Assembly: GCA_019322805.1 (NCBI GenBank)
Contig: JAHWIC010000034.1
Span: forward strand, 1 to 12,379
Source: Candidatus Woesearchaeota archaeon
Lineage (GTDB): Archaea; Nanobdellota; Nanobdellia; Woesearchaeales; JAHWIC01
DNA length: 12,379 nt
Direction of reading: 5' to 3'
Shown: positions 1 to 4,541 of the stretch, piece by piece
Numbering within the stretch: position 1 is the first letter of the stretch
Layout of the letters: each line of letters starts with the position of its first letter
Position numbers and translations under genes: made by a program
The notes under the pieces: model-generated
What the model was told of the DNA's origin: nothing
Seen by the model: only the letters and a program-made list of their open reading frames with translations
Database searches by the model: none

Positions 1-791
1 GAACTCCTGGAAAGGTAGCTTCTTTTGTTGTTGGTGATGAAACAGGCATAATACGAATAGTTGGCTGGGGCTCACAAGCAGATAATGTTGGAAAACTTAA
101 GGAAGGCGATATTACAAAGATAGTTGGTGGTTATGTAAGGGAAAACCAGGGAAGAAAAGAGGTTCATCTTAACGAAAGAAGCAAGCTGATAATAAATCCA
201 GAAGGGGTGACTGTTGGAGAAGTAAAGAAGGTGGAAGAAAAGAGAGAAGCTGCTGTGAGAAAAAGCATAAAGGATTTGCAGGAAAATGAGCAGAATATAG
301 AGGTTCTTGGCACTATTGTTCAGGTATTTGATTTAAGATTCTATGAGATCTGCCCCCAATGCAGCAAAAGAGCCAGGTTAAGAGATGGAAGCTTCCATTG
401 CGAAGCACATGGAATTGTAAAGCCCGATTATTCTTATGTCACTAATCTAGTTTTAGATGATGGAACTGAAACAATAAGAGCTGTATTTTTCAGAAACCAG
501 CTTGAGAAATTGCTTAGCATGACAAAAGAGCAGCTTTTGCAGTATAAGGCTAATCCAGAAGGTTTTGAAAAGGTAAAATCAGATCTGCTTGGAAACCAGA
601 TTAAGATCATTGGAAGAACCAGCAAGAATGAGATGTTTGATAGGCTTGAGTTTACAGCGCAGCTTGTTTTTCCCAACCCAAACCCCAAAGCAGAATTAGA
701 AAAGATAAAGGAATCAACAGAGCCAATGGCAGAGACTAGTGAAGAAAAAGAAGTAATTGAAGAGATAGAAAAGTGCTCTGTAAAGTCTTAG
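1..791 (+). CDS. RPA-like single-stranded DNA-binding protein, 5' end outside window
   Basis: The reading frame is open from the first base (first full codon at 3), so the gene begins upstream and the GTG at 207 is internal. 262 residues are visible. Residues 1-66 form the end of an OB fold: a strand-rich stretch (VASFVVGDETGIIRIVGWG), then LKEGD and HLNERSKLIINPEG, typical of archaeal RPA DNA-binding domains. A second OB-like domain follows with a zinc finger of the archaeal RPA kind: CPQC at 117-120 and CEAH at 133-136, followed by G. The tail from about 229 is acidic and Glu/Lys-rich. In the family, RPA coats ssDNA during replication, repair and recombination; RadA, its usual partner, is encoded about 4 kb downstream. 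The zinc-finger arrangement argues against a bacterial SSB. The number of OB folds in the full protein cannot be judged here. Confidence 0.88.
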   Translation, partial: TPGKVASFVVGDETGIIRIVGWGSQADNVGKLKEGDITKIVGGYVRENQGRKEVHLNERSKLIINPEGVTVGEVKKVEEKREAAVRKSIKDLQENEQNIEVLGTIVQVFDLRFYEICPQCSKRARLRDGSFHCEAHGIVKPDYSYVTNLVLDDGTETIRAVFFRNQLEKLLSMTKEQLLQYKANPEGFEKVKSDLLGNQIKIIGRTSKNEMFDRLEFTAQLVFPNPNPKAELEKIKESTEPMAETSEEKEVIEEIEKCSVKS

Positions 792-833
792 GGGTATCGT
801 CGAGGATTAAGGATTAGTGGTTTTTCAGTAAAG

Positions 834-841
834 TTTATAAA
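834..841 (+). promoter_or_regulatory. TATA box for the membrane zinc-ribbon gene
   Basis: TTTATAAA is preceded by an A-rich BRE-like stretch. Its centre lies about 28 bases before the ATG at 866, the spacing expected for a leaderless archaeal transcript. No Shine-Dalgarno sequence is visible before the start. Confidence 0.6.
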
Positions 842-865
842 AGGTAATTCTTAGAGTAGTATGAT

Positions 866-1174
866 ATGGAAAAAGTATTGAAATCAATTATTGGATTGTT
901 TATTGTTTTATGGTTTGTATTACTATTTGGTGAACAGAATGAAGTTTTATTTAACCTTACTACTCAAATCTTAGTTGGCATAACTGGATTTTATATAGGA
1001 TATAAAATATATAAGAGGATGAGAGGAAAAAAAGAAAAGTCAAAGGAAAAGCCAACCCATAAATATTACTGTTCTAAATGTAAAACAAAGGTTAAGGAAG
1101 ACGATGTTAAATGTCCAAAGTGTAATAGTCTTCTTGCTGTAGAAGGAGCAGTTATTATAAAGAAGAAAAAATAA
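866..1174 (+). CDS. Small membrane protein with C-terminal zinc ribbon
   Basis: A 102-residue protein. Two hydrophobic helices (about residues 7-22 and 33-48) are followed by a basic stretch (RMRGKKEKSKEK) and a zinc ribbon with Cys pairs CSKC at 69-72 and CPKC at 83-86, then a short lysine tail. The basic segment suggests the ribbon faces the cytoplasm; that is inference. Zinc-ribbon membrane proteins of this size are common in archaea and mostly uncharacterised, so no function is assigned. The start fits the leaderless promoter at 834-841; an ATG at 861 is in another frame. Its stop codon (1172-1174) directly touches the stop of the convergent transposase gene, so there is no spacer in which an IS end could lie outside this gene. 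Confidence 0.75.
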   Translation: MEKVLKSIIGLFIVLWFVLLFGEQNEVLFNLTTQILVGITGFYIGYKIYKRMRGKKEKSKEKPTHKYYCSKCKTKVKEDDVKCPKCNSLLAVEGAVIIKKKK

Positions 1175-2074
1175 TTAACAAGTCATCCTAACCAACCCTA
1201 ACCAGTCGTTTACATTTATCCCTGCGTTCTCTGCGGGAGTTCTGCCAAAGGTCATATGTGGTCTTATGAAATTATACCATATGAAAAAACCATCTACCAA
1301 TAACTTTGCGCTCCACGTTGCTTTAAAGCCACGCATTATCTTAATTCTCTCACGCAGGGTATTCCAAACTCTCTCCATTACAAAGTTGAATTTTCCCGTC
1401 TTGAAAGCATTTACCTGCTCGTATTCTATCATATCTTTTTTATATCTTGTATAGAACACTTCGTTAAATGCATTCATATAAGTTCCGTGTGCGTCACTTG
1501 TAAGCTTGTAAGGTTTCTTTATGCTCTTTGCTTTGCTCCATAGCTTTATGCTATGCTCTCTGCTTATGTATTGCTCCTCGCTGTATCTTGTCGCTACTAC
1601 ATATCGTGTTTTTTTGTCCATAACTAAACCGAAGTTATGATTTGCTCCCTTACATCTTATAACGACTTCGTCGGTTACATAATGTCCGTCTAAGACTGGT
1701 TGCATTTTCTCAATACCTTTTCTAATCAGATAGACATACTTTCTTATCCAATTAAGAACTGTTTGGTGGCTTATGTCTGCCACTCCATACTTCTCAAAGT
1801 TTCTCTTAATCTTTCTTAGAGATAAACCCTCGTAGTATGTATCTATTGCTCTCATTATCTTTTTAGGGTTGCTTTTCATTTTCCAAAAGCCGTCATCTAC
1901 AGTAAAAGAAAACTTACACTTCTTGCAGATATGACGTTGTTGTTTTCCTCTATGTTTTGTCTCTCTAAATCCTTTCTTTATTGTGTCCTTACATTTACAC
2001 TTAGGACACGAAATGTTTTTATTCTCCAAAGAATTTCTACTCTTTGGAGAAGTAATTTGTGCTTTGCGGTGCAT
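1175..2074 (-). CDS. DDE transposase with N-terminal zinc ribbon (IS6/IS240-like)
   Basis: 299 residues, apparently complete. An N-terminal zinc ribbon (CPKC at 23-26, CKKC at 50-53) is followed by a helix-turn-helix (about 75-112, GLSLRKIKRNF ... SHQTVLNWIRKY) and an RNase H-like catalytic core with likely DDE residues D135 (VTDEVVI), D194 (LTSDAHGTY) and E234 (VMERVWNTLRER). The C-terminal YNFIRPHMTFGRTPAENAGI stretch is characteristic of the IS240/COG3316-type transposases found in many archaea. It would catalyse cut-and-paste or replicative movement of its element. The start has a good Shine-Dalgarno (AGGAGA, minus strand, 2082-2087) just behind a perfect hairpin (2088-2112). No terminal inverted repeats or target duplication are visible, so the element may be degenerate at its ends even though the gene is intact. 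Confidence 0.9.
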   Translation of the reverse strand: MHRKAQITSPKSRNSLENKNISCPKCKCKDTIKKGFRETKHRGKQQRHICKKCKFSFTVDDGFWKMKSNPKKIMRAIDTYYEGLSLRKIKRNFEKYGVADISHQTVLNWIRKYVYLIRKGIEKMQPVLDGHYVTDEVVIRCKGANHNFGLVMDKKTRYVVATRYSEEQYISREHSIKLWSKAKSIKKPYKLTSDAHGTYMNAFNEVFYTRYKKDMIEYEQVNAFKTGKFNFVMERVWNTLRERIKIMRGFKATWSAKLLVDGFFIWYNFIRPHMTFGRTPAENAGINVNDWLGLVRMTC

Positions 2075-2087
2075 TTTATTTTCTCCT

Positions 2088-2112
2088 GCTCCGAAACCTC
2101 GTGTTTCGGAGC
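2088..2112 (-). promoter_or_regulatory. Perfect hairpin in the transposase leader
   Basis: GCTCCGAAAC (2088-2097) pairs perfectly with GTTTCGGAGC (2103-2112) around a five-base loop. On the minus strand it ends one base before the transposase Shine-Dalgarno and begins 8 bases after the stop of the upstream small gene. It could terminate read-through or occlude the ribosome site, as leader hairpins do in several bacterial IS elements; that role is inferred. It might also be a remnant of the element's terminus. Confidence 0.6.
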
Positions 2113-2120
2113 ATATTTTT

Positions 2121-2258
2121 CTAACTACGCAAATATTGACGTATGAGTTTGGATAATACTTCCCAAACTTGTTTTCTTTGTTTTTTGCATTTATATACGA
2201 AATCTACCCATACATCTCTATCGCCACGTAGAGTTATGATTTCTTTTGTTTTTGTCAT
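2121..2258 (-). CDS. Ribbon-helix-helix (CopG-like) small DNA-binding protein, 45 aa
   Basis: ATG at 2258-2256, TAG at 2123-2121, 45 residues, the same length as the classic CopG repressor. The sequence has the RHH order: a short N-terminal strand (KEIITLRGD), helix 1 (RDVWVDFVYKCKKQRK) and helix 2 (VWEVLSKLIRQYLRS). RHH proteins dimerise, pair their strands, and bind palindromic operators, often as antitoxins or copy-number regulators. The promoter (TATA at 2291-2284, minus) predicts transcription starting about three bases before the ATG, and a perfect palindrome (2262-2276) lies between TATA and start, as expected for self-repression. No toxin follows; the transposase gene sits 46 bases downstream where a toxin would be expected, so this may be an orphan antitoxin or a transposition regulator. 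A random short ORF is unlikely given fold, promoter and operator. Confidence 0.72.
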   Translation of the reverse strand: MTKTKEIITLRGDRDVWVDFVYKCKKQRKQVWEVLSKLIRQYLRS

Positions 2259-2261
2259 ACT

Positions 2262-2276
2262 GTATTACAGTAATAC
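2262..2276. promoter_or_regulatory. Palindromic operator of the RHH gene
   Basis: GTATTAC (2262-2268) and GTAATAC (2270-2276) form a perfect inverted repeat around one base. It lies between the minus-strand TATA box and the predicted start of transcription near 2261, so a bound protein would block initiation. The RHH protein it precedes is the natural candidate ligand. Confidence 0.6.
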
Positions 2277-2283
2277 GTTCTAG

Positions 2284-2325
2284 TATATAAACCTTTCGGT
2301 TTTTGAACCGAAAAGTTTAAGTATA
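2284..2325. promoter_or_regulatory. Back-to-back BRE/TATA promoters for the RHH and AbrB-like genes
   Basis: Minus strand: BRE AACCGAAAGG followed by TTTATATA (2291-2284). Plus strand: BRE AACCGAAAAG (2306-2315) followed by TTTAAGTATA (2316-2325). The two BREs are mirror images, producing the inverted repeat TTTCGGTT (2294-2301) / AACCGAAA (2306-2313). Both predict near-leaderless messages, for the genes starting at 2258 (minus) and 2351 (plus). The shared centre means the two transcription factor complexes may compete or be co-regulated. Confidence 0.65.
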
Positions 2326-2349
2326 TCTTAAATTATCTTTAAGATATAC
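2321..2349. promoter_or_regulatory. 12-bp inverted repeat operator before the AbrB/MazE-like gene
   Basis: GTATATCTTAAA (2321-2332) and TTTAAGATATAC (2338-2349) are perfect inverted repeats with a five-base spacer. The left arm overlaps the TATA element and the right arm ends one base before the ATG at 2351. This is the classic position for autorepression by an AbrB/MazE-type antitoxin. Confidence 0.68.
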
Positions 2350-2350
2350 A

Positions 2351-2518
2351 ATGTCGTATGAGAGCTATTTTGACGCAAAGATAAGAAAAGTGGGTAACTC
2401 CAAAGTTATCACCATACCAATTGAAACCATTGAGAAACTTGAACTCGATGAAAAAATAATTATTGAAGTTGGAATTAAAAGGCGTAAAAATAGCAATCGT
2501 GTAAGGACAAAAAATTAA
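2351..2518 (+). CDS. AbrB/MazE-like swapped-hairpin DNA-binding protein, 55 aa
   Basis: ATG at 2351, TAA at 2516-2518. The motif KIRKVGNSKVITIPIETIEKL is diagnostic of the SpoVT/AbrB swapped-hairpin fold as found in MazE and VapB-type antitoxins: residues 10-40 give the two-stranded hairpin, the conserved IP turn and the following helix. A short basic tail (KRRKNSNRVRTKN) replaces the usual toxin-binding extension, so toxin neutralisation may rest on other proteins. The near-leaderless promoter and the 12-bp operator ending just before the ATG point to strong self-control. It lies 35 bases before the 47-residue gene at 2554 on the same strand and is probably co-transcribed with it. The cognate toxin is not evident; the PIN protein at 2694-3188 is close but on the other strand. 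Confidence 0.75.
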   Translation: MSYESYFDAKIRKVGNSKVITIPIETIEKLELDEKIIIEVGIKRRKNSNRVRTKN

Positions 2519-2536
2519 CAAAAACTTTAAATAAAA

Positions 2537-2542
2537 AGGAGG
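2537..2542 (+). promoter_or_regulatory. Consensus Shine-Dalgarno AGGAGG
   Basis: A full AGGAGG lies 11 bases before the ATG at 2554. It is the strongest ribosome binding site in the window, where many genes are leaderless, and it is the main reason to accept the 47-codon gene as real and as the second gene of a transcript starting before 2351. Confidence 0.65.
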
Positions 2543-2553
2543 ACTACCATAAA

Positions 2554-2697
2554 ATGAAAAAAAGCAAGAAACGTGGGGGGTGCAGTGTGGCTGATTTAAA
2601 AAAACAATTTAAGGGTGTAGAAGGAGCCATAAAATTTGATGGCAATGGTGTTGAATTACTGAAAGAACTAAGAAAAGAAGATACAGAAGAAGATTAA
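2554..2697 (+). CDS. Unrecognised 47-aa protein, candidate antitoxin partner
   Basis: ATG at 2554, TAA at 2695-2697. I do not recognise the family. The N-terminus is basic (MKKSKKRG), the middle reads VADLKKQFKGVEG, then a strand-turn (AIKFDGNG) leads to an amphipathic helix (VELLKELRKE) and an acidic end (DTEED). Such a basic-to-acidic, partly disordered protein of this size resembles antitoxin tails, but this is only a resemblance. Support for coding: consensus Shine-Dalgarno, position directly behind the AbrB-like gene, and a tail-to-tail arrangement in which its stop overlaps the stop of the PIN gene by bases 2694-2697. Expression of both strands would give complementary mRNA ends. Confidence 0.6.
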   Translation: MKKSKKRGGCSVADLKKQFKGVEGAIKFDGNGVELLKELRKEDTEED

Positions 2698-3188
2698 ATT
2701 TTAGAGTTAGGTTTTTTTATTTTAATGTTATATTTTTTTTGAATTATTTCCCTATTCTCCCATAAGTAACCATCTAAAGTCACAAATACATTAGCTTTTT
2801 TATTAATAGCACAAGCTAAATGTAATGCGTCTGCTGGTTCTATCTCTTTTAATATTTTCCGAATACATAATGCTAATTTCATATCTTCAAATTGTGGAGA
2901 AATAAATCTAATATTCCTTTCAGATAATATGGCAAGTAAGCGAGTAATAGCTAACTCTCTTTTTACAGTATCTTCAATTCTTTTATGAACGGCTTTTATT
3001 ATTTCACCTAAGGCAAATATCGAAATTGTTCCTCGATGATATTTACTCCCCGTTTTACAAATATATTGCTCACAATTTCTGAAATCATTGCCTTTAACCA
3101 GAATTTCACTTAGAACACTTCCATCAATATGATGTGATGGAATAAGCTTCTCTCTCTTTTTTATTTTTTGTTGAGTTTTCTTTTGCAT
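2694..3188 (-). CDS. PIN-domain ribonuclease (VapC-like)
   Basis: 164 residues. The four acidic residues expected for a PIN nuclease are present in the right order: D22 (IDGSVLSEI), E62 (ALGEI), D120 (PADALHLACA) and D139 (VTLDGYL). PIN proteins cleave RNA with Mg2+/Mn2+, as VapC toxins or as processing nucleases. The N-terminus before D22 is longer and more basic than in usual VapC (MQKKTQQKIKKREK), which may aid RNA binding; a later start is possible but none is an obvious ATG. A promoter (TATA about 3225-3213, minus) predicts a start within a few bases of the ATG. In ordinary vapBC pairs the antitoxin lies immediately upstream on the same strand; here the nearest candidates (2351, 2554) are convergent, which is unusual. 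Confidence 0.82.
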   Translation of the reverse strand: MQKKTQQKIKKREKLIPSHHIDGSVLSEILVKGNDFRNCEQYICKTGSKYHRGTISIFALGEIIKAVHKRIEDTVKRELAITRLLAILSERNIRFISPQFEDMKLALCIRKILKEIEPADALHLACAINKKANVFVTLDGYLWENREIIQKKYNIKIKKPNSKI

Positions 3189-3212
3189 ATAGCAACGTAT
3201 AGAAAAAGGACT

Positions 3213-3225
3213 TTTTTATATAATT
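3213..3225 (-). promoter_or_regulatory. TATA region of the PIN gene
   Basis: On the minus strand AAATTATATAAAAA lies about 30 bases before the ATG at 3188-3186, suited to a nearly leaderless message. The 154-base divergent spacer to the plus-strand gene at 3343 also holds short palindromes (GGTATTTACC, 3256-3265, and TTTAC/GTAAA, 3260-3273) between the two promoters. Confidence 0.5.
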
Positions 3226-3309
3226 TTGCATTTGAATTCATTCTAAAGTAGCAAAGGTATTTACCGTCGTAAACCCCGTAGATTTGACAGAGTATAGAAA
3301 AGATAAATT

Positions 3310-3319
3310 AATATATACT
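3310..3319 (+). promoter_or_regulatory. TATA box of the YdjM-like gene
   Basis: AATATATACT with an A-rich BRE-like stretch upstream, centred about 28 bases before the ATG at 3343. No Shine-Dalgarno precedes the gene, so a leaderless or near-leaderless message is likely. Confidence 0.5.
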
Positions 3320-3342
3320 ATCTTTCTTTTTAATAGTTTAGA

Positions 3343-3810
3343 ATGATGTATAAGACTCACTTAGCTTTTGGGTTATTTGCCGGATTAATGTTTTTGCCAA
3401 ATCAGGACATTGCTACCAAACTGATGTTCTTGGGGATAGTATTAATAGGAGCTTTAATCCCTGATATAGATGCACCTCAAAGCAAGCTCGGGAGCAGGGT
3501 CGGCATATTATCACGCATTATTAAGCTCCTAGTTGGACACAGGACCATTTTCCATTCAGTCTTTGCCGCAGCATTATCTTCAGGCTTGGTCTGGTTTTTC
3601 GTTAATCCTACTTATGGAACTGCTTTGTTTGTTGGCTATGCATCGCATTTAGTTATTGATTGCCTTACAAAGAGCGGGATAAATTTTCTGCATCCGATAT
3701 CCAATTTCAGGATTTCTGGCTTTATAACAACTGGCGGTTTTTCTGAGAATTTGTTATTGATTGGGATTGTTATTGTTGATGTTTGGAAGATTGTTGAGGT
3801 GTTTTTCTAG
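3343..3810 (+). CDS. YdjM/DUF457-type membrane-bound metal-dependent hydrolase
   Basis: 155 residues with four or five membrane helices. The family's metal-binding pattern is complete: H6 (KTHLAFG), D41 and D43 (IPDIDAPQSKLGSR), H66 and H71 (GHRTIFHS), H102 and D106 (SHLVIDCLTKSG), ending with the LHP motif at 116-118. This matches the COG1988/LexA-regulated YdjM family, predicted membrane phosphatases or phospholipase-like hydrolases whose true substrates are mostly unknown. The length is normal. ATG-ATG at 3343/3346 leaves the exact start uncertain by one codon. It is transcribed alone from the promoter at 3310-3319, divergent from the PIN gene. Confidence 0.87.
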   Translation: MMYKTHLAFGLFAGLMFLPNQDIATKLMFLGIVLIGALIPDIDAPQSKLGSRVGILSRIIKLLVGHRTIFHSVFAAALSSGLVWFFVNPTYGTALFVGYASHLVIDCLTKSGINFLHPISNFRISGFITTGGFSENLLLIGIVIVDVWKIVEVFF

Positions 3811-3970
3811 CGTTTAGTCCCACCCACCCAACCGCCACCAAACCACTAATTCTATTTCCACTGGAAATCAAGGTTACCCCACTGGTCACTTTCATCTCAA
3901 GAATTCTAGGGTTACAGCTTCTTTAAGGCCAAAATCACTATTTTTGAGCACTGGTCAACCTCGCGTGAGA

Positions 3971-3978
3971 TATATAAA
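3971..3978 (+). promoter_or_regulatory. TATA box of the 106-aa protein/radA transcript
   Basis: TATATAAA predicts transcription from about 4000, exactly where a folded leader begins, leaving about 139 untranslated bases before the ATG at 4139. The preceding stretch 3811-3965 holds no gene I can support. It contains a C-rich tract (3819-3839), a small hairpin (ATTTCC/GGAAAT, 3854-3868) and two copies of ACTGGTCA (3881-3888, 3950-3957). Confidence 0.6.
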
Positions 3979-4000
3979 GGAGCATGACATTATAGTATAT

Positions 4001-4093
4001 AGTTGCCCAAAAGGCAGCTCCTCGCTCCCTGGAACCGCAAATGGCGTGCGGTGAACTCGTTTCACTCGTTCACAATTTGCGAGTTCACAATTA
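4001..4093 (+). promoter_or_regulatory. Folded 5' leader with alternative pairings
   Basis: Three helices can form. AGTTGCC (4001-4007) pairs with GGCAGCT (4013-4019) at the predicted 5' end. CCGCA (4035-4039) pairs with TGCGG (4047-4051). GTGAACTCG (4051-4059) pairs with CGAGTTCAC (4080-4088). The direct repeat GTTCACAATT (4068-4077 and 4083-4092) offers a second partner for GTGAAC, so two hairpins are mutually exclusive. I recognise no known riboswitch or RNA family. Regulation of the downstream genes by this leader is an inference; an independent small RNA is the alternative. Confidence 0.45.
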
Positions 4094-4138
4094 AGGGGAG
4101 TTTGAAACAAAAACCGAAAAGGAATTGAGGTGGTATAA

Positions 4139-4459
4139 ATGGATGCAACAAATACATCCGCAAGTACTGGCAACCAGCCAGAAAAAAAGTTTAGTACTGG
4201 TGCTTTATCAGCAACAGTATGGCAAAACCAGGGAAAAAGTAAGACAACTGGAGAGGCAGTAACCTTCAGGTCTGTTACCTTCCAAAGAAGGTACAAGGAC
4301 AAAGACGGAAACTGGCAGAGCACAAGTAATCTGCGCATAAATGACCTGCCAAGAGCTGCATTGGTTTTGCAGAAAGCATATGAGTATCTGGTTCTTAGGG
4401 GCATGAATGGTTCAGGTTCTGAAGCACTAGATAGCGCAATAGAAGAAGTTGTTATGTAA
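4139..4459 (+). CDS. Conserved small protein, possibly ssDNA-binding (PC4-like), upstream of radA
   Basis: 106 residues with a Shine-Dalgarno (GAGGTGG, 4127-4133) five bases before the ATG. After a disordered N-terminus (to about 15) comes a strand-rich core (FSTGALSATVWQNQGK, then VTFRSVTFQRRYKDKDGNW) and a C-terminal helix (DLPRAALVLQKAYEYLVLRG). The core pattern, including YKDKDGNWQSTSNLRIND, belongs to a family I have the impression is widespread in DPANN archaea and some bacteria and phages, without an established function. The strand-then-helix order with YKDKDGNW resembles the PC4/Whirly ssDNA-binding fold; this is a structural guess, not a recognised match. It precedes radA by 82 bases on the same strand, which fits a role in DNA metabolism. 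Confidence 0.75.
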   Translation: MDATNTSASTGNQPEKKFSTGALSATVWQNQGKSKTTGEAVTFRSVTFQRRYKDKDGNWQSTSNLRINDLPRAALVLQKAYEYLVLRGMNGSGSEALDSAIEEVVM

Positions 4460-4499
4460 GGTTTGGCTTAACAACCTAAAAAATATTTTTTTATTTTTT
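4459..4499 (+). terminator. Weak hairpin plus T-tract between the 106-aa gene and radA
   Basis: AGGTT (4459-4463) pairs with AACCT (4473-4477), followed by a T-rich run (4485-4499). The stem is only five pairs, so this may be a partial stop that lowers radA expression rather than a full terminator. radA has its own Shine-Dalgarno but no clear TATA box. Confidence 0.35.
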
Positions 4500-4541
4500 A
4501 AACTAAAAATTGTCAAAAACTATAAAAACAAGGTGATATAT

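Noticed and set aside
207..791. Gene start at GTG 207 for the RPA protein
   Set aside because: The frame is open to the window start and the upstream residues are clearly OB-fold sequence.
1187..1205. Telomere-like CCCTAACC/TTAGGG repeats
   Set aside because: They encode the transposase C-terminus (WLGLVR) and occur only about twice; codon coincidence.
2190..2197. TATATAAA on the minus strand inside the RHH gene as transposase promoter
   Set aside because: Possible, but it would give a leader near 90 bases through the RHH coding end; the string encodes VYK of the RHH protein, so support is weak.
3811..3965. tRNA or box C/D RNA in the spacer
   Set aside because: No cloverleaf, no GTTCRANNC-like arm and no paired C and D boxes on either strand.
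3955..4404. Long minus-strand frame of 149 codons
   Set aside because: It overlaps the conserved 106-aa gene and the leader, has no promoter or family likeness, and is a shadow.
4449..4541. RadA start at ATG 4449
   Set aside because: It would overlap the previous gene, cross a T-rich spacer and lacks a ribosome site; ATG 4542 has one and begins a typical RadA N-terminus.
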